Of a stretch of DNA of 64,000 nucleotides, positions 34,981 to 45,147 are shown in pieces. Origin of the DNA: JAJDTQ01 sp965204235 (GTDB lineage: Bacteria; Desulfobacterota; Binatia; UBA9968; JAJDTQ01); the NCBI GenBank assembly GCA_965204235.1, contig OZ241979.1:434001-498000 (forward strand), read 5' to 3'. Numbering within the stretch: position 1 is the stretch's first letter; each line of letters begins with the position of its first letter. Both the position numbers and the translations under genes were made by a program. The notes below the pieces were generated by a model that was not told the origin of the DNA, did no database searches, and was given only the letters and a program-made list of their open reading frames with translations.

Positions 34981-37056
34981 TTCCTGGAGGGCGGGTCGGT
35001 ATAAACGCTGTCCCGTCCGGATGCCGGAGACGGGATAATCAGGGAGTGAAAGGACGGCCATGCACTTCCCCTCGAAAAGCACGCCGGTGCGTTGGAAGAA
35101 ACTGGACCACCCACGCGATCTGGACAAGTCCTTCGGGTCTTCCGGGACCACCTCCACGTAGATCATGTGTCCCACGTCCTGCCAGACGCAGGGATCCTTG
35201 ACCTGGACCAGCGTGCGGCCACGGAGATGGACGTCGAAGTGGGAGCGCGCCGCAGGCTCTCCGGCCACCACCCGTTGGTACGTGGCCCGGTACAACTCCA
35301 CCAGGTCGTCCATACCTGCCGAATCATACAGGAACACCCGTTCGTTCCCGGGCGTGAGCAGGGCGTCGCTCTCCACGCGGTCGCGGGTGACGAGGAAGTC
35401 TGCGGCGCGGGCCGCGGCTTCCATGTCCGGGAAGTATGACAACACGCTCCCGGTGGGATAGTATCGCCAGCCGTTTTCCGAGTAGAGGGGTTGCACCAGG
35501 ACGCTTCCTGCGAAATAGTATCTCAATACGTATCGAACTGCGCTGTACGGCTGTGTGAGCCGCCAGGACCATTCCGGCTCGACGGACCCAAGGACCAGGA
35601 CCACCTTTTCCCGGGTGGTTTCGCGTATGGTCCCGAGTTCGGCCATGGTCGCCCGTTGGAGCTCGGCCGCACGGGCGTCCGGGCGCCATCGTCGATCCAT
35701 CTGGAAGGCGGAGACGATGAAGGCGAGCAGCGCCGCGACGGCAAGGCCGACCACCGGACCACTCCCCCAGCGCTTGCGGAGGTACAGCAGGAGCAGCGAG
35801 TAGAACACCAGCGGGACGCCCACGTAGAACAGGGCCTCGAAGTCGTGGCTGAAGTCTGCAATACTGTGGCGCATGGGCAGGGCCCAGAAGAACCCCGACA
35901 GGGCAAGGGTGGCCACGAGCATGCGGTGCCGCCATGCCAACAGCCGCCTCGCAAGCCGAACCACGGCCGTGGATGCGACCATGACCATCAGCAACGCCAG
36001 GAGGTAAAGCGACAACTCCGGCCCCGAAAGGCCCGGCGCCCAGAAGTCAACGGAGGGAAACCATCCCCGCAACTTGGCTCCCCAGTCGGTCAGCACGGAT
36101 GGAACGGACGCCACGCGGACACGATGGAACTGCTCTCGCAGGAAGTGCAGCCACCACCCGGGGTCGAAGGAAGCGTCCCGGTCCAGTCCGGTCCGCCAAA
36201 GCATGGACCGGACTGACGGCAGTTCGCTCACCGCGGTCTGGCCTCCGAACGCGGCGTACTCGTTGGCGAAGTTGAAGCCCAGGACGGCCACGCCGAACAG
36301 CACGGAGAACAGGCCCAGCGCCATGTAGCGGCTGCGCAGCACCGCCGCCCCAGCCGAGCGCACCCGCGGCCACAGCGCGGTCCCCTCCTTCCACGCCCCC
36401 ATCGCCTCACCCGCCAAGCCCAGGATGAGGAACGGCAGCAGGAACGCATACACGCGCCACCCCAGCAGCAGCGCGACGCAGGTCCTGGCCAGCAGTTGCC
36501 GGAACCGTCCCTCCTGCACGAACACCACCATGCCGTGGAACACCAGCATCACCGTGAACAACTCCATGCTCATCTCGACGGAGACCACGTCGCCGTAGAA
36601 CAGCATGTACCAGGAGGAGAACGCCGCGAGGGTGGCGGCCAGTGCGACCCAGCGGTGGGAGGTGATCCGGGAGAGGGAATGGAAGGCCAGGAGCGCAGCA
36701 GCGCTGAACAACAGCAGCATGAGCATGCGGGCGGCCAGGATCCTGGCCGAGAGGTCGTTTCCGAAGGGGAGGATGGCGAGTTTGATCAGTGCGAATCCGC
36801 CGACGGGAAAGCGGCTGTACATCTCGTATACCGGGGCGTCGCCCGATCCCTGGCGCCGCCCCAGGAACAACCGGAAACCGTGGTCGGGGGACAGGTTCTC
36901 GGCGATGGCCAGGTTCTTCGCGGTATTCCAGTCATTGGGGCCGGGACGGTGGAAGTATCCCTTGTCGAAGCTGTACGGGAACAACGTGGACAGGGCGAGC
37001 AGCAGCAACCACAGGGGGAGGCGTTCAGGCCGGAACCGGGGGGAGGCGGGGGGCAT
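34927..37056 (-). CDS. multispanning membrane protein, paralogue A
   Basis: 709 residues. About 10-12 membrane helices occupy residues 10-480, beginning 'LPLWLLLLALSTLFPYSFDK', and a soluble C-terminal domain of about 200 residues follows. The layout, with an aromatic loop 'YSFDKGYFHRPGPNDWN' after the first helix and repeated Trp/Arg loops, resembles GT-C-type lipid-linked glycosyltransferases. No diagnostic DxD motif is clear, so function is open. Copies B and C at 47.5-52 kb are close paralogues along the entire length. It starts 30 bp after the VWA gene and is probably co-transcribed with it. Confidence 0.8.
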   Translation of the reverse strand: MPPASPRFRPERLPLWLLLLALSTLFPYSFDKGYFHRPGPNDWNTAKNLAIAENLSPDHGFRLFLGRRQGSGDAPVYEMYSRFPVGGFALIKLAILPFGNDLSARILAARMLMLLLFSAAALLAFHSLSRITSHRWVALAATLAAFSSWYMLFYGDVVSVEMSMELFTVMLVFHGMVVFVQEGRFRQLLARTCVALLLGWRVYAFLLPFLILGLAGEAMGAWKEGTALWPRVRSAGAAVLRSRYMALGLFSVLFGVAVLGFNFANEYAAFGGQTAVSELPSVRSMLWRTGLDRDASFDPGWWLHFLREQFHRVRVASVPSVLTDWGAKLRGWFPSVDFWAPGLSGPELSLYLLALLMVMVASTAVVRLARRLLAWRHRMLVATLALSGFFWALPMRHSIADFSHDFEALFYVGVPLVFYSLLLLYLRKRWGSGPVVGLAVAALLAFIVSAFQMDRRWRPDARAAELQRATMAELGTIRETTREKVVLVLGSVEPEWSWRLTQPYSAVRYVLRYYFAGSVLVQPLYSENGWRYYPTGSVLSYFPDMEAAARAADFLVTRDRVESDALLTPGNERVFLYDSAGMDDLVELYRATYQRVVAGEPAARSHFDVHLRGRTLVQVKDPCVWQDVGHMIYVEVVPEDPKDLSRSRGWSSFFQRTGVLFEGKCMAVLSLPDYPVSGIRTGQRLYRPALQERRGWRHRGWKVEIRAGR

Positions 37057-37086
37057 AGGCGCTAACCGGACCGGGAACCACGGGGG

Positions 37087-38679
37087 TTAGACCTTGCGCC
37101 GCTGGCCCAGCAGGTAGTCCACCAGGAGGTATTGCCCCAGGCGGTCGGGACGGGTGTAGAAGGCGCGCCCCTTGTTGAGGCGGGTCATCTCGTCCACGAA
37201 CCCCTTCAGCACCGGGCTGTCGTCGAGCATGAACGTGTTGATGGTGATGCCCCGTTGGGTGACCCGTTTCGCCTCCTTCAGGGTCTCTTCCGCGGCGCGC
37301 TGGCTGATGCCGCCGAAGCTGAGGGGCCATTCGCAGTAGAGCCGTCCCTGGCGGCAATACGCCGTGGGCTGGCCGTCGGTGATCACGACGATCTGCTGGT
37401 TTCGGGTCGAGCTCCGCTTCCGCAACAACTCGATGGCGAGACGGAGTCCGTCCTGGAGGTTGGTGAAGGGGTCTCCCATGTTCCAGGTGGCTTCCGGCAG
37501 GTCCTTGGCCTTCAACTCCACCGCCCGGGTGAAGAAGCCGACTATGCCGAAATAGTCCTGGGGATACCGGGACCGGCACAGGGACTCCATGGCCAAGGCC
37601 ACCTTCTTGGCCGCGGCGAACCTCCCGTCCCAACTCATGGACCAGCTCATGTCCAGCAACAGCACCGTCGCCGCCCGGGTCGAGTACTCCGAATCGAGGA
37701 CCATGAAGTCCTTGGGGTCCAGGTCCAACGGCGTCCTCGCGTCGCGCCGCAGGGCGCTCTTGAGGGTCTCGTTGAGGTTCAGGTTCAGCGCGTCGCCGGA
37801 CAGGTAGGGCTTGCTCGACTCGGGCACCGGCTCCTGGCTCCCGCGCCGGGCGATGGCGTGCCGGCCCGCGGCGTCCCGGCCCAGTTGCTTGTGGATGTCC
37901 CTCAGGGCCATCTGGCCGATGCGCCGGACGCCCCGGGGAGTCAACTCGAAGCGGTCGCCCCTGTCCACCACGTAGCCGCCGTCCTCCAGGGACGACTCCA
38001 GCCGCATGACCCCCTCGTAGTCCTCCTGGGCCCGGTCCCCCAGCAGGCTGTGCAGCAGGTCCATCTCCACGTCCCTGGGGTGGCTTCCGGAGAGCTGGCC
38101 CTCCAGCTTCTGCAAGCCCTCCATGCGCTCCTGGATCTCCGCGGCTTCCTCGAAACCCAGCGATTCCTTGCCCCTGAAGAGGTTCCCCTCACGTCGGATA
38201 TAGTTTTCCAGGCGGCGGATCTTCTCCAGTTGGGAGAGGATCTCCTGGAAGTCCTCCCCGGCCCGGGGGTTCTCGAAGCTGTAGCCGGCCAGACGCTCGA
38301 TGGCGTCGCTCAGCTTCGGCGGCAGGTGCTGGAGGAACTCGTCCTTCTTCTCCGCCTCCGCCCGGTGGTCCTGCCGCCGCAAGGTCTTGCGCTCGTCGGC
38401 GACGATGTCCTGCAGCCGTTCCTGGATCTCGTCCAGGGCCGAGCGGATCTGGTACTGCTCGTACATGCGGCGCTTCTCCCGGGCCACACGCGAGAGCAGG
38501 TCGTCGAGACCGGACACCCGGTCGTCTTCCTCGCCCATGCCGCGCTGCATCAGGCGGCGCATGGACTGTTGCAGGTCGCCGGTGTCGTCCAGGTGCTCGT
38601 TGAGCTGGTCGAACACCTCGTCCGGCCGGAAGGACCTGTCCTGGCCGCGGTTCCAGCGGCTGTAGCGAGCGTGGATCAT
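37087..38679 (-). CDS. VWA-domain protein, partner of the AAA+ ATPase
   Basis: 530 residues. The first ~300 are helical and highly charged. The C-terminal von Willebrand A domain has the MIDAS 'LLLDMSWSMSWDGRFAAAKK' (DxSxS), a conserved Thr in 'GDPFTNLQDGLRLAIELL' and Asp in 'QQIVVITDGQPTAY'. The start at 38679 (MIHARYSRW) was chosen over an upstream extension without homology. It follows the AAA+ gene with 69 bp between. MoxR/VWA and Mg-chelatase I/D-like pairs remodel or load cofactors into target proteins; the target here is unknown. Confidence 0.85.
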   Translation of the reverse strand: MIHARYSRWNRGQDRSFRPDEVFDQLNEHLDDTGDLQQSMRRLMQRGMGEEDDRVSGLDDLLSRVAREKRRMYEQYQIRSALDEIQERLQDIVADERKTLRRQDHRAEAEKKDEFLQHLPPKLSDAIERLAGYSFENPRAGEDFQEILSQLEKIRRLENYIRREGNLFRGKESLGFEEAAEIQERMEGLQKLEGQLSGSHPRDVEMDLLHSLLGDRAQEDYEGVMRLESSLEDGGYVVDRGDRFELTPRGVRRIGQMALRDIHKQLGRDAAGRHAIARRGSQEPVPESSKPYLSGDALNLNLNETLKSALRRDARTPLDLDPKDFMVLDSEYSTRAATVLLLDMSWSMSWDGRFAAAKKVALAMESLCRSRYPQDYFGIVGFFTRAVELKAKDLPEATWNMGDPFTNLQDGLRLAIELLRKRSSTRNQQIVVITDGQPTAYCRQGRLYCEWPLSFGGISQRAAEETLKEAKRVTQRGITINTFMLDDSPVLKGFVDEMTRLNKGRAFYTRPDRLGQYLLVDYLLGQRRKV

Positions 38680-38748
38680 GAGGCGCCAACCGCGGCCCGG
38701 GCCGGGGGGCCGGGCGCCGGCCCGCACGGAGACGCGCGGCCGCAGCGG

Positions 38749-40164
38749 TCACTTGCCATATTTGACGCGGCCGCCTTCGGCCTCCTTGTTGAGCTTCTGG
38801 TGCAGGTGCAAGCCTTCCAGCACCAGCTCGGTGGCCGAAGCGACGAACGCCGGCGAATCGATCTCCCCCAGGGAGCCGATGGTCTCCCGCAACCCCGGTA
38901 TCTCCTTGATGCCTTCCAGGTAGTCCTCCGAGCGCATCTCGTCGGAGACCTCCGCGCCCCCGCCGGAGTCGAAGTACTCGATGACGCTTTGCAGCGAGCC
39001 CACGTCGAGCCGGGTGTCGAAGGTCTTGAGTATCGCCCGGTTCAGGAGCCGTTCGATGAGCTCCGCTTCGTTCTTCTCCTCGCCCACGTACTCCACCTCG
39101 ATCTTCCCGCTGGTGGAGGGGAGCACCGCGTGGAGGTCGCTGACCCGCGGCACGATGGCGGTCTCGCCGAGCCGCAAGGCGCGCTTCTCCGCGTTGCTGA
39201 TCATGCTCTCGTAGTTGTTGATGCTGACCCGGACGCTGACCCCGGAGGACTGGTTGATCTCGCTCGAATTGCGCGCCTCGAAAGTCAGGTGGCCCAGGAC
39301 CTCCTTCATGAAGTCCGGGATGAGCACCGCATGGCTGCGGTCGTGGAGCGGCGCGGACTCCTGCTCCATGATGTCGATCTCGTGCTCCACGCGACGGGGA
39401 TAGTGGGTCCGTATCTGGACGTCGAAGCGGTCCTTCAGCGGGGTGATGATGCGGCCCCGGCTGGTGTAGTCCTCGGGGTTCGCGCTGGCGACGATGACCA
39501 CGTCCAGGGGAAGGCGGATCTTGTAGCCCTTGATCTGGACGTCCTTCTCCTCCATCAGGTTGAACAGCCCCACCTGCACCTTCTCGGTGAGGTCCGGGAG
39601 CTCGTTGACCGCGAACACGCCCCGGTTCGTGCGCGGGATCAGGCCGTAGTGGATGGTCTCCTCGTCCGCGAGGTAGCGTCCTTCCGCCACCTTGATGGGA
39701 TCGATCTCGCCGATGAGGTCGGCGATGGACACGTCCGGGGTCGCCAGCTTCTCCCCGTACCGGTGCGTCCGGTCGATCCATTCCACCTCCAGGTCGTCGC
39801 CTTTCTCCGCCCACCGGCGGCGACAGGGCGCGCAGATCACGTGGAAGGGGTCGCAGTTGATCTCGCAGTCCCTGACCCTGGGGGTCTCCTCGTCCAGCAA
39901 CTCCGTGAGACCGCGAATGATCCGCGACTTGGCCTGTCCCCTCTCCCCCAGGAAGACCATGTGGTGGCCCGACAGGACCGCGTTCTCGATCTCCGGGATC
40001 ACGGTCTCGTCGTAGCCCACGATCCCCGGCAGGAGCCGCTTCCCGGACTCGAGAAGACGCATCAGGTTGTGGCGCATCTCCTCGCGCACCGATCGGACCG
40101 CGGCTCCGCTGCGTTTCAGGTCGCCCAGGGTCTTGATGGATTCCACGCCGCTGCCTCCTGCCAA
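38749..40164 (-). CDS. AAA+ ATPase, magnesium-chelatase-I/MoxR-like
   Basis: 471 residues. Walker A variant 'VFLGERGQAKSRIIRGLTEL' near residue 73 and Walker B region 'RGVFAVNELPDLTEKVQVGL' (NELPD). The sensor loop is 'VIVASANPEDYTSRGRIITP'. Between A and B lies an insert with four cysteines ('CEINCDP' ... 'CAPCRRR'), probably zinc-binding. The pairing with a VWA protein fits ATP-driven remodelling complexes. No chlorophyll or cobalamin genes are near, so the name Mg-chelatase should not be used. It lies 4 bp downstream of the ihfB stop. Confidence 0.87.
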   Translation of the reverse strand: MAGGSGVESIKTLGDLKRSGAAVRSVREEMRHNLMRLLESGKRLLPGIVGYDETVIPEIENAVLSGHHMVFLGERGQAKSRIIRGLTELLDEETPRVRDCEINCDPFHVICAPCRRRWAEKGDDLEVEWIDRTHRYGEKLATPDVSIADLIGEIDPIKVAEGRYLADEETIHYGLIPRTNRGVFAVNELPDLTEKVQVGLFNLMEEKDVQIKGYKIRLPLDVVIVASANPEDYTSRGRIITPLKDRFDVQIRTHYPRRVEHEIDIMEQESAPLHDRSHAVLIPDFMKEVLGHLTFEARNSSEINQSSGVSVRVSINNYESMISNAEKRALRLGETAIVPRVSDLHAVLPSTSGKIEVEYVGEEKNEAELIERLLNRAILKTFDTRLDVGSLQSVIEYFDSGGGAEVSDEMRSEDYLEGIKEIPGLRETIGSLGEIDSPAFVASATELVLEGLHLHQKLNKEAEGGRVKYGK

Positions 40165-40168
40165 ACCG

Positions 40169-40474
40169 TTACGAGCCGTCGTCCTCCGCGGCAGGCGTCC
40201 GGTTGACCCGCAGGCGAAGCTCCTTGCCGACCTTGAAGAACGGAACCCTCTTGGAGGACACGGACACGACCTCCCCCGTCTTGGGGTTCCGTCCGTCCCT
40301 GGCCCTCCGATGCTTGACCACGAAACTGCCGAAACCGCGTATCTCGATCCGTTCTTCGCGCCGCAGGGCGACGATCAGGGAGTCGAAGACGGTGTTGACG
40401 ATCACCTCCGCATCGAACCGCGACAGGTGGGGGAACCTGTCGTTGATTTCCTGGATCAGGTCTCGCTTCGTCAT
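40169..40474 (-). CDS. ihfB: integration host factor beta subunit / HU-family protein
   Basis: 101 residues. The DNABII signature 'RIEIRGFGSFVVKHRRARDG' with 'RNPKTGEVVSVSSKRVPFFK' gives the DNA-bending arms and proline. Position just after rpsA is the conserved ihfB location. It bends DNA at specific sites. Confidence 0.94.
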   Translation of the reverse strand: MTKRDLIQEINDRFPHLSRFDAEVIVNTVFDSLIVALRREERIEIRGFGSFVVKHRRARDGRNPKTGEVVSVSSKRVPFFKVGKELRLRVNRTPAAEDDGS

Positions 40475-40504
40475 CCGGTTCTCCGAAAACCGCCCCTGCG
40501 CAAC

Positions 40505-42267
40505 TCAACCCTTTTCCTCGTCGTCTTCCGTCCCGGACTGGCCCACGCGGTCCAGTTTCAACTCCTCGTTCAGTATGGTCTCGAACGAGAACCGCCCGGC
40601 CTCCTTCTCCCGCTGCAAGTACGTCTCCAGCTCTTCCCTCTCCGCGGACCGCTCCAGCGCGCGGACGCTGAGGCCGATCTTCCGTTCCTGGAGGTCCACG
40701 TTGACCACCTCCGCCTCCACCGTGTCGCCGACGTGGTAGAGGCTGGAGGGTTTCTCCACGTGCTCCGTGCTGATCTGCGAGACGTGGATCAACCCCTCCA
40801 CGCCTTCGGCCAAGCGCACGAACACGCCGAAATCGAGCACCTTGACCACCTCGCCCGTGACCCGGGAACCCGTCGGATGCTCCTTGACCACCCGTTCCCA
40901 CGGGTCCATGGTCAACTGTTTCACCCCGAGGGAGAACCGCTCCACCTGGGGGTCCACCCCGAGCACCTTGGCTTCGACCATGTCACCCTTCTTGTAGAGC
41001 TCGGAGGGGTGCTTGACCTTCCGGGTCCAGTCCAGGTCGGAGATGTGGATCAGGCCGTCGATACCCTCCTCGACCCCCACGAACACGCCGAAGTCGGTGA
41101 TGTTCCGCACCGGCCCCTTGACGACGCTGCCCTCGGGGTACTTCTCCTTGGCCTGGAACCACGGGTTCGGCAACACCTGGCGCAGCCCCAGCGAGATGCG
41201 CCGGCGCCCGGGGTCCGCCTTCAGCACCATGGCCTCCACGGTCTCGCCCACCTGGACCACCTTCGAGGGATGCGAGAGCTTCTTCGCCCAGGACATCTCC
41301 GAGACGTGGATCAACCCTTCCACCCCCTTCTCCAGCTCCACGAAGGCGCCGTAGTCCGTCAACCCCACCACCTTGCCGGTAATCTTCGAATCCACGAGGT
41401 AGCGCTCCGCCACCGATTCCCACGGGTCCGGCGTGATCTGCTTCATGCCCAGCGAGATCCGCTCCTTCTCCTTGTCGAACTTGAGCACCACGACCTTGAC
41501 GGTCTCGCCCAGGCCCAGCAGGTCGTTGGGATGGTTGACGCGGCCCCAGGACATGTCGGTGATGTGCAGGATGCCGTCGATCCCCCCCACGTCCACGAAA
41601 GCGCCGTAGCCCGTGATGTTCTTGACCACGCCTTCCAGGATCACGCCCTCGTCGAGAACGGCGAGGGTCTCCTTCTTGAGCACCTCCCGCTCCTTCTCGA
41701 GCAGGACCTTGCGCGACACCACCACGTTGTCCCGCATCCGGTTGTACTTGAGGATCGTGAACCGTTCCCGTTTCCCCACGAACTGGTCGAGGTTCCGGGT
41801 CGGCCGAATGTCCACGTGGGAACCGGGAAGGAAACCGTCCACGCCCACGTCCACCTTGAACCCGCCCTTCACCCGCGCGACGATGACGCCCTCCACTGGG
41901 GAGTTCTCCTCGTGCGCCTTCTCGATCCGGTCCCAGACCTTGATGCTTTCGGCCTTCTGGCGAGAGAGCACGATCTCGCCCCGGTCCCCTTCGGGGGACT
42001 CGAAGAAGACGTCCACGTCGTCGTCCACCTCCACCAGCAGCTTGCCCTCGCGGTCCTGGAACTCCTGGATCGGGATCCGGCCCTCGGTCTTGTAGCCTAC
42101 GTCCACCACCACGTGGGTCGGGTTTACGTCCACTACCTTGCCGGTCACCACCCCGCCCGGCTTCACCGCCTGCAGGCTCTGCTGGAACAGAGACTCGAAG
42201 TCGTCTTCCGCAACCGGAGTTTCCTGGCCCTGCGGGGTCTCCCGGCTCTTGTTCGCCTCGCCTTCCA

Positions 42268-42271
<4 letters not shown>
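40505..42271 (-). CDS. rpsA: 30S ribosomal protein S1
   Basis: 588 residues with six S1/OB repeats. Typical repeat phrases are 'GVVTGKVVDVNPTHVVVDVG', 'VEGVIVARVKGGFKVDVGVD', 'GAFVDVGGIDGILHITDMSW' and 'GVFVRLAEGVEGLIHVSQIS'. S1 binds mRNA and helps initiation on structured leaders. The start overlaps the cmk stop as ATGA. It is followed 30 bp later by ihfB. Confidence 0.97.
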
Positions 42272-42960
<689 letters not shown>

Positions 42961-43008
42961 CTATCCTATCCCCACTCGGCGGCCTGCACAACTCACCGCA
43001 ACCACCCG

Positions 43009-44289
43009 TCAACCGCCGATTTTCCCGATACTTTCGAAGAAGCCCGGAAACGACACCCCGACGCACTCCTCGCCGGACAGCAGGACGCCGCCCTCGGTGG
43101 ACAGGCCCGCCACCGCCAGGGCCATGGCCACCCGGTGGTCCCCATGGCTCTCCACCGACGCGCTCCGGAGCCTGTCCGCGCCCTCGACCGCCACGTCGTC
43201 GCCCCGCTCTTCCACCTTCACGCCCAGCTTGGAGAGCTCCAGCATCATGGTGGCGATGCGGTCGGACTCCTTGAAACGCAACTCGCCGACGTAACGGAAC
43301 AACGTGGACCCCCGGGCCAGGGCCGCGGCCACGAAGAGCGCCGGGTACTCGTCGATGGTCCGGGGCGCGAGGTCGGGCGGGACCTCCGTACCCTCCAGGC
43401 GCCCGCCCCGGACGCGCAGGTCGGCCACCGGCTCGCCGTTCTCCTCCCGGACGCGGGTCGTCTCGATGTCCGCGCCCATGGACTTCAGCACTTCCATCGC
43501 CCCGCTGCGCGTGGGGTTGCAGCCCACCCCCCGGATGGACAGGTCCGAGCCGGGCATGGCGGCCGCGGCCACGGCCAGGAACGCGGCCGAGGACATGTCT
43601 CCCGGCACCTTGAGCCGCGTCCCCGACAGCTCCTGCCCGCCCCGGACCACCACCTCCGGGCCGGCGCTCTCCACCGAGGCGCCGAACTCCCGGGCCATGA
43701 TCTCCGTGTGGTCCCGGGAGCGGAAGGGCTCCTCGAACCAGGTCTCTCCCCGGGCCTGCAACCCCGCCAGCAGGACGGCCGACTTCACCTGTGCGCTGGC
43801 CACCGGCGAGGCGTACGCGACGCCGTGGAGCCGCCCTCCCCGGATCTCCAGGGGCGCCCGGCCGTCGTGTCCGGTCACCCGGGCTCCCATGCGCGTGAGC
43901 GGGTCGATCACGCGCTTCATGGGACGGCTGCGCAACGAGCCGTCGCCGTCGAGCCGGGCGGCAAAGGGGCGGCCCGCCAGCAACCCCGTCAACAGCCGCA
44001 TGGTCGTGCCGGAGTTGCCGCAGTCGATGGTCCCCTGCGGCGGCCGCAACCCGTCCCAACCCCTGCCCTCGATGCACAGGGCCCCGTCCTCGCGCCGGAA
44101 CTCCACTCCCATGCGCCGGAACGCCGCCACCGTGCTGGAGTTGTCGGCCCCGCCGGAGAGGTTCTCGATGCGGGTCTCGCCCCGGGCCACCGCGCCCATC
44201 ATCACCGCCCGGTGCCCGATGGACTTGTCTCCCGGCACTTCCACCTCCCCCCGCAGCGGGCGCGACGCCTGTGGGACCCTTATGGCCAT
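43009..44289 (-). CDS. aroA: 3-phosphoshikimate 1-carboxyvinyltransferase (EPSP synthase)
   Basis: 426 residues. Substrate motifs: 'VEVPGDKSIGHRAVMMGAVA' near residue 17, 'IDCGNSGTTMRLLTGLLAGR' near 90, and 'ELRFKESDRIATMMLELSKL' near 335. It makes EPSP from shikimate-3-phosphate and PEP in the shikimate pathway. It lies 3 bp after tyrA. Confidence 0.97.
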   Translation of the reverse strand: MAIRVPQASRPLRGEVEVPGDKSIGHRAVMMGAVARGETRIENLSGGADNSSTVAAFRRMGVEFRREDGALCIEGRGWDGLRPPQGTIDCGNSGTTMRLLTGLLAGRPFAARLDGDGSLRSRPMKRVIDPLTRMGARVTGHDGRAPLEIRGGRLHGVAYASPVASAQVKSAVLLAGLQARGETWFEEPFRSRDHTEIMAREFGASVESAGPEVVVRGGQELSGTRLKVPGDMSSAAFLAVAAAAMPGSDLSIRGVGCNPTRSGAMEVLKSMGADIETTRVREENGEPVADLRVRGGRLEGTEVPPDLAPRTIDEYPALFVAAALARGSTLFRYVGELRFKESDRIATMMLELSKLGVKVEERGDDVAVEGADRLRSASVESHGDHRVAMALAVAGLSTEGGVLLSGEECVGVSFPGFFESIGKIGG

Positions 44290-44292
44290 CCG

Positions 44293-45147
44293 TTACTTCA
44301 TCCTCTTCCGGGCGGTCAAGGCCCGCTCGAACTCCCGCTCCAACTGCGTCCCGTCGTTCCGGCGGATGCAGTCGGCCATCCTCTCGAGCCCCCGCACGTA
44401 TTCCCCGAGCCCCTTCAGCACCGCCTCACGGTTGAGCAGGCAGATGTCGCGCCACAACTCGGGACGGCTGGCGGCGATGCGGGTGGTGTCCTTGAACCCT
44501 GCGCCGCAGTATCCGGCCAAGTCCAACGAGCCCGCCCTGGAGCGGTCCAGGGCGTTGACCAGCGCGTACGCGGCCACGTGGGGAAGGTGGCTTACCACTC
44601 CCATGACCCGGTCGTGGAGGGCCGCGTCCATCAACTCCACCCTGGCTCCCACCCGGCGCCAGAACGCCCGCAGCTTCCTGACCGCGGCCGGGTCGCTCTT
44701 CTTCGTCGGCGTGAGTATGCAGCGGCGACGGGCGAACAGGTCCGGCCTGGCCGGATCGGGTCCCCATTGCTCGCCGCCGGAGATGGGATGGCCCCCCACG
44801 AAGGGCGGTCCACCCTTCAACAGCCGCTCCATGTCCGCCACCACCCGGCGTTTCACGCTGCCCACGTCGCTGACGAGGCACGCCGGGTCGAGCCTCGGCA
44901 GGAACGACCGGGTCACCGGAACGATGGCGCTCACCGGCGTGGCCAGGAGCAGGAAGTCGGCGTCCTCGGGAAATGCCTCGGGATCCAGGAACCAGGAGTC
45001 CAGGATCCCCATCCTCCCTGCCCGGCTCAGGGTGGCCCGGTTGCGTCCGTACCCCACCACCCGTTGGACCAGCTCGTGTTTCCTGGCGGCCAACGCAATG
45101 GACCCGCCGATGAGCCCCACGCCGGCCACCACCATGGTCCGGAACAT
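44293..45147 (-). CDS. tyrA: prephenate dehydrogenase
   Basis: 284 residues. A Rossmann motif 'VVAGVGLIGGSIALAARKHE' at the N-terminus, 'GHPISGGEQWGPDPARPDLF' and 'VVSHLPHVAAYALVNALDRS' (catalytic His region) are typical. No ACT domain is present. It converts prephenate to 4-hydroxyphenylpyruvate for tyrosine. The ATG shares one base with the hisC stop. Confidence 0.95.
   Translation of the reverse strand: MFRTMVVAGVGLIGGSIALAARKHELVQRVVGYGRNRATLSRAGRMGILDSWFLDPEAFPEDADFLLLATPVSAIVPVTRSFLPRLDPACLVSDVGSVKRRVVADMERLLKGGPPFVGGHPISGGEQWGPDPARPDLFARRRCILTPTKKSDPAAVRKLRAFWRRVGARVELMDAALHDRVMGVVSHLPHVAAYALVNALDRSRAGSLDLAGYCGAGFKDTTRIAASRPELWRDICLLNREAVLKGLGEYVRGLERMADCIRRNDGTQLEREFERALTARKRMK

Noticed and set aside
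38749..40164. Annotation as magnesium chelatase
   Set aside because: The AAA+ fold is shared by MoxR and other remodelling ATPases, and no chlorophyll or cobalamin genes are present.
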